Shown here: positions 44,127-52,106 of the stretch, in pieces
Layout of the letters: each line of letters opens with the position of its first letter
Numbering within the stretch: position 1 is the stretch's first letter
Source of the DNA: Paragorgia papillata
Lineage: Eukaryota; Cnidaria; Anthozoa; Scleralcyonacea; Coralliidae
DNA length: 64,000 bases
Assembly (NCBI GenBank): GCA_035771165.1
Contig: JAWNZC010000372.1
Location: 1,521,501-1,585,500, forward strand
Direction: 5' to 3'
Notes under the pieces: model-generated
What the model was told of the DNA's origin: nothing
Databases searched by the model: none
What the model saw: the letters and a program-made list of their open reading frames with translations, nothing else
Made by a program: the position numbers and the translations under genes

Positions 44127-46204
44127 TATACTGTACATATACACACATACATAATTATACATATACACTGACTGAATAGATTATATTACTGTACCTTGTT
44201 GCAGGTATCATCTGAGGTTTCTTTGTGATTATTAGTGGAACTATTCTCACAATGTGACAATGAAGGCTCCATACGTGAACTTTGACCACCATTACAGGAC
44301 AGTTCATGGCTTCGTAACAATGATATGGCAACAGTTTGCCCACAATTAAAGCAAGAAACAGCAGGAACACTTGCTAAATCCACTGTCTCTCCAGGCTATT
44401 TTAAAAACATTTAAATTTTATTTTTAAACAAACTTACATTTTTACAAAATAGATATACTACCAAATAGCATTGCTAACCTAAAGCACTAAGGTATTGATT
44501 TAAGTTTTTATAAGTATGTTGGTATAATTTTACAGATATGTATTTCTTAATGGTTGTATAATATTTGTGTAGTTTATTAAACAGCAAAATAATTACCCAA
44601 GAATAAATTTCACATACTGTATACAGTGTTGTAAATATACTGTAAAATATAATACAGAAACTAAATAAGAAGTAAAATTGAATTAAGTCATTTACAAATA
44701 AATAACTAGTAGATTCCAACATACTGTAGCCATGTTCCTTTAATTTTAAATAGAAATGTTCCACTATTTCTTTATTAAAAGCTGGTAATGATAAATTTCT
44801 TACATGCCCTGGTAATACAACTCCTGGTAATACAACTCCATTGTCTAACACCCATTCTAAGAGAGAATTCTTAGAATATTCTACATGTATAGTATATAGT
44901 AGGATAAAAAAAATCCATAGCAGAATATTTTCATGGTCTAGCCTCCTCCACAAGCAACTCTGTGTCTTCCCAGATGTATGAGCTGATTTATCTGAGCATT
45001 ATATATATATGGCTCTGCTAGCTACTGTAGCTGACATTACTGATTGACATGAGCTGGCATAGGCACCCTATGTATACTGGGGTTATAATTTTTAGTGTCT
45101 CCTTCCATTATGTCATCAACCCTTCTCAAATCCTATCTATTCCCCACAGTCACTTTTATAATATAATAATCAGCTCACACATATGGGAAGACAAGAGAGT
45201 TGCATGAGAGAAGGTAAGGGTTAAAAACTTTTCCAATCCTCACCTCCAGGATCAAATGAAACTTCTATTGCCACCTCCAAGATAACACTTCATACTTTTC
45301 TGTCCCCCCCCCCCACCCCCACACACACACACAAATACATGCACTAAAATGTGACACTCCTCATCATCTCTATTTAATATTAAAGGAGCTAATTTAAAAA
45401 CGGAAAATAAGCTATTAGACATGTCAACATTAACATAATTGTTGTACATTGTGTCATACAGTCAATGGCATTTGTTTTAGGTGGTTTTTTTTGTGATTTA
45501 TACACCCTAAGGTTAGTTCATTTACTTTTAAAATTGTTTTTAAAAATTGTTGATATAAAAAAAATTAAATTACTGTTTACCTTTGAAATTGGAGTTACGT
45601 CTAGATTGTTTTGCAAAGGTCTCACATAGCCAATTGCTTGTCCAAGGGTCTCTTTCAAATAAGGGACACTGTATCCCAAAGGTGGAATTGGAATTAATTC
45701 TAGCGTACGCCGGGTACCAGCTGATCGTAGTATTTCAAAGGCCCCGTCTACATCTTTAAGCTTCGGATACTCCGCCTCAAGTACAGATTTCACATGCAGC
45801 CACAAGCCTTTTTTATCAGCAAAGACTATCTTTTTTTCCCCAAGTCCCAAACTTGTTAACCGTCCTTTCTGATCTCTTGACGGAATTGTTTCTTGATATT
45901 TCTCTGCCATACATACAAATTGGTGAGTCCAAGATTCTTTTATTTTATACGGTTTCCAACGGGAAGAAGACGAAGCAGGTCTACTAGGCCTGTTTCGAAA
46001 AACAGGAAACAATTTAGGTAACTCAGTCAGTGTGGAAGGTGAAGGCCTTGAAAGTGAAACTGAATCAGTTGTTGAAACTCCACAATTTTGGCTTACACTG
46101 TTAATCGATGATTCGTTATCTTGGTGTAATGTATTCGTTAGAATATTAACCGCTTGATTAATCAAGTGCATTGCCCTGTCCCTTTTCTCGTTCGATTCCG
46201 CCAT
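39088..46204 (-). CDS. HECT-type E3 ubiquitin ligase with UBZ-like and CUE-like modules, seven exons
   Basis: Exons (minus strand): 46204-45581, 44395-44195, 43544-43421, 42718-42665, 41413-40911, 40315-39922, 39350-39088. All have GT-AG borders; the total is 2,163 bases, exactly 721 codons with no internal stop. Start ATG 46204 (MAESNEKRDRAMHLINQAVN). Exon 1: Ser/Pro-rich, then a globular part. Exon 2: CFNCGQTVAISLLRSHELSC, a CxxC...HxxxC UBZ4-like ubiquitin-binding finger. Exon 3: LKEMFPNEDDSTLQRILSSF, CUE-like. Exons 5-7: HECT N-lobe (RPVSINFEG, GIDAGGLTGEYF), E2-facing region, then the C-lobe with catalytic Cys in LLDADTCFLVLKLP near 39,180. A HECT enzyme takes ubiquitin from an E2 onto this Cys and passes it to a substrate. 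Within the transposon it is either a cargo gene or a helper; its target is unknown. An extra coding-like stretch in intron 1 (about 44,700-44,880) was left out. Confidence 0.85.
41487..41503. repeat. Poly-G tract
   Basis: A run of about 17 G in ligase intron 4, just upstream of exon 5 on the minus strand (so C-rich near the acceptor in the transcript). Confidence 0.8.
41875..42430. mobile_element. TTAA-site MITE, relative of the 14.2-kb element
   Basis: TTAA at 41871-41874 and 42431-42434. Ends AGTGTCTATAAAATGAAAAT and ATTTTCATTGCATAGGCACT form about 24 bases of inverted repeat. The first ten bases match the element at 14,213. It is 556 bp, non-coding, in ligase intron 4. Confidence 0.8.
43626..43647. 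repeat. (TA)n microsatellite at the retrozyme edge
   Basis: An AT run that ends exactly where the hammerhead repeat starts. A second run (44,086-44,102, followed by a CA run to about 44,126) begins where the repeat stops. Confidence 0.85.
43655..43697 (-). ncRNA. Type I hammerhead ribozyme, unit 1
   Basis: On the minus strand: stem I CTACA with TGTAG; core box CTGATGA (43,692-43,686); stem II GCTGT-TGT-ACAGC, all five pairs; core box GAAA (43,72-69 in the same count, that is 43,672-43,669); a three-pair stem III with loop CCG inside ACACCGTGT; cleavage-site C at 43,660 in the context GTC. All conserved core positions are present. The very short stem III is typical of the Penelope/retrozyme class and often needs a dimer to act. 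Confidence 0.88.
43932..43974 (-). ncRNA. Type I hammerhead ribozyme, unit 2
   Basis: Same sequence as unit 1, 277 bases further on, with stems I, II and III and both core boxes intact. Having two ribozymes in tandem means a transcript could in principle be cut at both and release a 277-base monomer. Confidence 0.88.
44396..45580 (-). other. HECT gene intron 1 with a coding-like stretch and CA/C tracts
   Basis: Minus-strand frame at about 44,880-44,700 reads VLDNGVVLPG, HVRNLSLPAFNKEIVEHFYL and KLKEHGYSMLE, which looks like real protein. It contains an internal 15-base duplication (TTGTATTACCAGGAG). The exons on both sides join in phase without it, so it is either an optional exon or a trapped fragment. 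A C/CA tract is at about 45,304-45,334. Confidence 0.35.
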
Positions 46205-46269
46205 GTTTGATAAAACCACATGATATCGTTCATTACATGTTTGACTATACGAAGTACTGCAGTCGACAG

Positions 46270-46587
46270 CTTGAGGTGTGCAATCGGCTTGAGGTGTGCA
46301 GACAACATTAGGTGTGTAAAGGTGTGCAGTCGACGGCTTGAGGTGTGCAGACAACATTAGGTGTGTAAAGGTGTGCAGTCGTTGGCTTGAGGTGTGCAGA
46401 CAACATTAGGTGTGTAAATTTGGATCGTATATAATAACATGTTTGAAGGGCATAATAGCATGTTCAAATATCATCATAGCATGTTCAAATATCATAATAG
46501 CATGTTCAAATATCATAATAGCATGTTCAAATATCATAATGACAAGTGCACACCCAATGTCATTTTTGACAGGGAAACCGCTTCATA
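46270..46587 (-). repeat. Right terminal inverted repeat of the transposon
   Basis: Inverted counterpart of the left end, with the same outer 45 bases, the same 21-base units, and one extra CTGCACACC/TTTACACACC block compared with the left end. Differences between the arms are few in the outer 140 bases, suggesting the element is fairly young. Confidence 0.85.
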
Positions 46588-46593
46588 TACGAG
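46588..46593. repeat. 6-bp target-site duplication TACGAG, right copy
   Basis: Follows the last base of the right inverted repeat (CCGCTTCATA) and is identical to the left copy. Confidence 0.85.
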
Positions 46594-46858
46594 GCATGGA
46601 TCAACCACCCTAGCTCTTCCATCAAAGCCATTTGTAGTTGACTTGACTATCTATATGGATATTTCATCTAATCCAGGACCTAGCATCCAGAATAATTCGA
46701 AAACGGCAGAAAACTTGGTAAATCAAGACCAACAACGATCGTCACGCTCGGTCGCCTTCGTTAGTAAATATAATTATTCAAGAACAGAATTGGTTTCCTT
46801 GAAGAAGTATGCGAGTAACTCTCTCCCTTTTGAAGTAATTTTAAATCTGAAACACTAG
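46594..46858 (+). pseudogene. LINE-B ORF N-terminus with 2A-like NPGP motif
   Basis: The frame continues from the ATG at 34907 across the transposon. It contains VVDLTIYMDISSNPGPSIQN (NPGP coded at about 46,670-46,681) and then a charged region, and stops at 46,856-46,858. Several invertebrate LINEs begin with 2A-like peptides (core DxExNPGP) that make the ribosome skip a bond. Here the Glu position is Ser, so activity is doubtful. The following endonuclease frame is reached only by a one-base slip near 46,840. Confidence 0.65.
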
Positions 46859-46899
46859 GTGGTCGTCGTCTTCGTACTCGTGGTGTCCGAAGTGGAAAC

Positions 46900-49419
46900 T
46901 TGGCTCGTCTAAAACGAAAGAAACAAATCCAAATTCCTATTCCAGTCATTATTTGCTCAAGGCAAAGACCTGTAAACAACTTACGTAATTTAAATAACTT
47001 GATTACAGGGAAGATATCAAAACCTGGTCCTACTCCTCCCATGATCATTCCCAAATGTATGGTCATTAATGCTCGCTCCCTGGTAAAACCGGACGCGGCT
47101 CCAGCTTTATATGCTGAGCTATGCAGCAAAAATATTGACATCTGCTTTCTTTCTGAATCTTGGCTCAACAACAAAGTTCCATCGAGTTTGATATGCCCCG
47201 ATGGGTATATTATTATGAGGAAAGATCGTTGTGACCTGCGTATTGGAGGGGGAGTTGCCATTATCTGCAGAAATGATTGGCAGATAAAGAGTCTGAACCA
47301 CCGAAATAATTTGGAATGTATATGGTGCGTTATTACAACAGTTAAATCTAAATTTTTTGTCGCTGCGATCTATCATCCTCCAGAACCTATATATCCTGAA
47401 GTGGAGCTTTTGGACCACTTGTCTGAAACTTGTGAACAAATCCTTTCGTCTGAGCCTGACGCAAAAGTTATCATTGCAGGTAATATAAACCAACTAAAGT
47501 TACGAGATTTTCTTAGCCAGCACAACTTAGAGCAGATGGTGAAGAAATCAACAAGAGGCAAGAGAATACTAGATGTATTTCTGACCAATTGCCCGCACCT
47601 CTGGAAACCACCAATTGTGTTTAAGGGTCTTGTGCGGTCAGACCATTTGACTGTTATGGTGTCCCCTCGTGATGCCGCTAAACCTGAAAGGAAGGTTATT
47701 AATTTTAGAGACGTTAGGGAACATCGAAAGTTAGAGATGGATCGAAAGCTAGAAGCGTGTGATTGGAATGGCATATGTTCCTGTGAAGATGTTGATAAGG
47801 CGGTTCAATCGCTGAATGATATAATCACAGTCTTATTCAATCAAAGTTTCCCCTTAATTAGAGCAAAAGTTTCTTCTCGTGACCCTCCTTTTATGTCACC
47901 ATTGGTTAAACACCTGTGTACTATTAGGAATAAGAATTTAAAGAAGTATGGTTTAATAGAGAATACTGATCTCCAAGACCAAATTAATAGCCTTGTTCGA
48001 AAGAACCAGGTGCGTGCGGTTCGAAGCGAAAACAACAAACATGGAGCTGGGACTAAAGGTTGGTGGAATACAGTAAATAAGATCACCGGTAGAAAGCTCA
48101 AGAATCAAAACGTCAGTTCGATTATTGATCCAGAGGTAATAAATTCTTACTTCCAGGAAATTAACACTGACATTCAGTATACAAGTCCAGAACCACTAAC
48201 CATCTCTGAAGGTACTCGGATTCCTATTGTTGACGAGCATATTGTTTGGACGTTTCTGACGAGCCTGAAACGCACAGCAACTGGCCCAGATGAGATCCCA
48301 TACTGGTTATGGAAAGATTTTGCCCATCATCTTGCACCAATTATTACGAAGATTTTTAACCTTTCACTTATACAGCAGTCTGTTCCTTCTCTGTGGAAGC
48401 TCGCCAATATACTACCAAGTCCTAAAGAATCCCCTTTGTCAGTTTGTACCCAGCTCAGACCGATTTCATTGACGAACGTTATTATGAGACTGTTTGAGAG
48501 GCTGGTCTATAAACAAGAGATTTCAAAAGAGCTAAACTCTGTTATTGGTAAGGACCAGTTTGCCTATAAGAAGGATTGTAATACAACAATGGCTCTAATT
48601 AAATGCCAACATAATTGGCTAAAATGGCTGGACAATGACGCAGATTATGTTCGACTACTATCATTTGACTTCAGTAAAGCGTTTGACACCGTCTCCCACA
48701 AAATAATTTCTGAGAAGCTTAAGTCAACCAGCATTAATCCATACCTCATTAATTGGATGATGAGCTTTCTGGAAAACCGTAAACAGAGAGTCTTTGTGGA
48801 TGGAATAAAAACAAGTTATGTTGTCATTAACAGGGGTGTGCCTCAGGGTACAGTCCTTGGGCCGATTATATTTTCCTTGATGGTAAACGACATTAAGCCA
48901 GCTGATCCAAAGAATAACTCACTCGTGAAGTATGCTGATGACATTACCATTGGTGTACCTGTCAGAAATAACTGTGATACTGCGTCAGCGGAGGTGGAAA
49001 ACGTTGAGAGCTGGGCAACTAATAATAGGATGTCATTGAATTTCTCTAAAACATGGGAAATGCTTGTGCATGGTAAAACCAACAAGCCCTTACCACAAGA
49101 GTTACCAGGCATTGAACGAAAAGGATGGCTAAAACTTCTTGGGGTTACTTTCCAGGAAGATCCCTGTAACTGGGATCTTCATATTGACAATTTGTTGCAT
49201 AAAGCGAGCAGTCGTTTGTATATTATTAGAGTATGCAAATTCTATAGATATACCAGGGATGAGATCAACAGATTATTTGACTCGCTGATAATGTCACTCT
49301 TTCTTTATGGATTAGAAGTATGGGGCTCTGCGTTCCAAAGCAAATACCTAGACCGTATTGATCGATTTATTAAGCGAGCCTTTCGATTTGGATATACTAC
49401 TAGGAATATTAAGATATGA
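46900..49419 (+). pseudogene. LINE-B endonuclease/reverse transcriptase, long open frame
   Basis: An 839-codon frame with no ATG at its nominal start (TTG); it is the continuation of the ORF begun upstream. Endonuclease: MVINARSLVKPDAAP, FLSESWLNNKVP, GGGVAIICRNDW, then IIAGNINQLKLRDF, where the usual Asp of GDxN is Asn at about residue 195 (codon 47,482-47,484), and VRSDHLTVMV. Linker: TKGWWNTVNKITGRK. RT: RTATGPDEIPYWLWK, LRPISLTNVIMRLFERLVYK, LSFDFSKAFDTVSHK, RGVPQGTVLGPIIFSLMVND, catalytic KYADDITIGVP at about 48,930, then a thumb (LLGVTFQEDPCNWDLHIDNL). The RT looks intact; the Asp-to-Asn change should harm the endonuclease. The last 60 residues were cut off by the insertion at 49,416. 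Confidence 0.88.
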
Positions 49420-49554
49420 ATGAATGAATATTTTAATAATACTTGATTGGCAATTTGCAAAAATTACAAATTGAAAAACTCAAGTTTACATGGATTGGAG
49501 AAACTAAGTGTTAAAAACTATTACACAAGTTAAATATATATATGTACATTGGAT
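49416..49554 (-). mobile_element. 139-bp LINE tail fragment with TTAAGAT duplication
   Basis: TTAAGAT stands at 49,409-49,415 and again at 49,555-49,561. The insert is an extreme 5'-truncated LINE in minus orientation: read on that strand it ends in ATATTCATTCATTCAT. It introduces the stop that ends the 839-codon frame. Confidence 0.75.
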
Positions 49555-49561
49555 TTAAGAT

Positions 49562-49761
49562 GCTTCGCTACAAAAGTGCGTCCCACTTATGAATTTAGTA
49601 GAATAACTAGTGATAGCGGACATGTGTTGCATGACTTACTCCCCCAGAAAAGAGGGAGAGTTCTTCGAGAGCGAGGGCACGAGTATGTTCTACCAAAAGT
49701 GAACACAGAAAGATTCAAACGATCTTTCATTAATAGATGTCTCTTTAAATTTATTAAATAG
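49562..49761 (+). pseudogene. LINE-B ORF C-terminus, displaced
   Basis: After the insertion the ORF resumes with TKVRPTYEFSRITSDSGHVL, then a basic end (NTERFKRSFINRCLFKFIK) and a stop. This is the normal kind of C-terminus for this LINE type, so removal of the 139-bp insert and one duplication copy would extend the ORF. Confidence 0.7.
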
Positions 49762-51443
49762 TGCAATTGTATTTAATGTACTAATGTATTTAATATTTCA
49801 ATTTAGTGACCATTGATTGATTGTAAAGATACACGTTTGATGTATTCTTATTAATAAAGACTTTTATTATTATTATTATTATTATTATAGTACGATGAAT
49901 GTGATTTAAACTATTGTAGTACGATGCGTACTATTAGTACGGTGAATGTGATGATTGCGATGAACGCAGTCTATCATGCTATCATTTACATCTTATATTA
50001 CCATAACTCATCCACTATAATTTTCTATTATTACTTTATTTTGTTATGTACTTTTTTTTTTATATAACAGTCATCATATAATCTATAACAAATACAGACT
50101 TTATAAATATATTACACTAACACACATTGTGAGCAATTATACATAAATGATACATTTATATCATTTAATAATAAATATTAATATAAAAAATTAAAAAATC
50201 TAATCGGCAGAACGAACCAATCAGCTGAGCGCTTGCTAGGGCTACGTACTGACTCGGAATTTGTGATGCAAAATATTCAAACAGTTATGAAAATTAAATG
50301 TTTTTTTGTTAACTGTAATGTTAATATTTTTCAGTAAAGCCAAAGACAGCGAAATTTTCGCTTGTCCTTTTTATTAAGTTATACTGACGTTGAGTGAACA
50401 AACTGGACCTTAGGCTTAGGCTTATTCTTCTTAGTCACAGTCTTGTTTATATTATTTTGACTTTCTTTTCTCAAGACCTTTGAATGTTCTGGACATTGTA
50501 AAACCTTAATTTTAGTGTCATTAAAGTTGTTTACAAAGTAACGTGTCTTTGCGTGGCTTCTTTTGACCTTGTACCACTATAACTTTATATTTAAATATAT
50601 TTCGACGGTGCATTGCTTTAGCATTCGGCTGAGGCGGATAACACAAACCGAGGCCTTGATAATTCTCTATCATGCGAAAACCGAATCCAATAATTATTAA
50701 ATATTATGCATGCAGTGGCAGGGGCGGATTTAATATACGTCAAACACGTCAAGTGACTAAGGTAAAAAAATCTGAGATACGAAGATTTAAGGGTTTCTTC
50801 TGATTTTGCAATTTTTAACATATTTGGCAAGATACGGTTTATTCTTTGCCGGAGAATAATTTCATAATTTCTAGAGCCCTAGTCAGACGCCGCGCAAGTT
50901 ATTCTGTGGCGACCTGTGACCGCTATCGGCCCTGTAGCCTGCAAAGCAGGCTTAGCTTGGTACTAGAACCGTATAAGAGGTAACTATGGCGGGAAGTGGT
51001 CACCGACCGGCACGTTTATCCACGTCAAAATGGCCGAAATACGTCGGAATCATGAGCGCTCATTGGTCAATGCCAATGGAATTACTTCGGCAAGGATGGC
51101 AAGAAGACCTGTATTGCTCTTAGGCGAGTCTATAGATAATCTGTCATTCTATTTATATTGCTCATAACGAATGAAGCAATGCTACTTAACCCCATTCTCA
51201 CCCGAAGACTAACAATAGAGGAGCGCAATTTTGGCTTATACGGCTACAACCGAAACATACATCGACAACGAGTCCCTTTTATATACCAATTCCAAGATGC
51301 TGCGACGCGTTGGACTCAAAAACACAAACAACAAGTTTGGTAAGCACTCACTTTATCTCTCCTTTATTATATTAGCGTGTTGTTAGTGTTTATTATTTTG
51401 TTCTAACTATTTACTTAAATCACATCGACTCCCAACCCCAAAT
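49762..51443. other. Non-coding stretch; minisatellite remnant then unassigned DNA
   Basis: Starts with the LINE-B 3' UTR and (ATT)n tail, then a decayed remnant of the GATGACTGC array (49,891-49,975). The rest, to 51,443, shows no gene. A weak 61-codon frame (51,158-51,343) ends at a donor-like GTAAGC and may be a remnant of the element that carries the hammerhead. Confidence 0.5.
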
Positions 51444-51487
51444 CCCTGCTGATGAGACCACCATAGAAGGTCGAAACGCATCCAGGG
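51444..51487 (+). ncRNA. Hammerhead ribozyme, second type (slightly degenerate)
   Basis: Stem I CCCTG (51,444-51,448) with CAGGG (51,483-51,487); core CTGATGA; stem II GACC-ACCATAGAA-GGTC; core GAAA (51,473-51,476); then CGCATC ending in the cleavage C. Stem III has only the A-U closing pair, because the expected CGCGTC reads CGCATC (one change). Its stems share no sequence with the 43.6-kb hammerheads, so it is an independent family, probably the terminal repeat of a Penelope-like element. Confidence 0.7.
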
Positions 51488-52106
51488 TTGTGTTCTAAGA
51501 TCCTGATTGCACTATACTATACGTTACAAATCGTTTATTCTTTTTCTGATGTTTTTTCATGGTTCCTAAACAGTAATTTTACACTGCATGTCCAACAGCG
51601 TTTTCCGTGTCGCGTTTCATACGCAACATAGCCGGAGGCTAATTGCGCTCTTCATTCAAATTCTCCCTCGTTTCACAATAATACGCGACCAAAACTCCAA
51701 TGTGGTTCCCATAACTACACATAAACCTTTATAAAAATGTCATATGTCATGTATCTTTACTAATTATGGGATTCCCCTTTTTGATTACTGGAAGAAATTT
51801 AACATTTACAAACTGTCACGGTCTCAGATAAAATTAAAATACCAAAGTCCTCGTTTTGAACGAAGGCTTTCTTGAAAATAATAAAATGTGCCATTAAAAA
51901 AATGTTGAAAATTAGTTACGATTTTTCTTTAAAGTGCTATCAATACGCGGGAAATGCCATTTTAGAGACCCAAATTTCAAAAATTTTCCGGGGCCATGCC
52001 CTCAGACCCCCCTAGATTGTGTGTTTGACTAAGGTATAAATTTTCCTAGATCCGCCCCTGAGTGGGTACGATTTGTTGTGATGGACAATATAAAACTTAT
52101 TGTAGG

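Larger units (their letters stand above)
34945..46587. mobile_element. 11.6-kb DNA transposon carrying a DDE transposase and a HECT ubiquitin ligase
   Basis: The ends are long inverted repeats (34,945-about 35,265 and about 46,270-46,587) starting TATGAAGCGGTTTCCCTGTC and flanked by the perfect duplication TACGAG. Inside, from left to right: a plus-strand spliced transposase gene, a MITE, and a minus-strand spliced HECT-ligase gene. The two genes converge, so each starts next to a terminal repeat. Two further insertions lie in ligase introns (a TTAA MITE and a tandem hammerhead repeat). The transposase core resembles what I recall as the IS3EU superfamily (IS3/retroviral-integrase-like); the superfamily name is from memory. 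Confidence 0.85.
46594..49890 (+). mobile_element. LINE-B, main part, with (ATT)n tail
   Basis: Non-LTR retrotransposon with an endonuclease-RT ORF and the 3' end TTAATAAAGACTTTTATTAT continuing as (ATT)n. Its 5' 40 bases lie left of the transposon at 34,905-34,944. A 139-bp insertion near the 3' end and a frameshift near 46,840 are the main lesions. It sits inside the GATGACTGC minisatellite. Confidence 0.85.
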
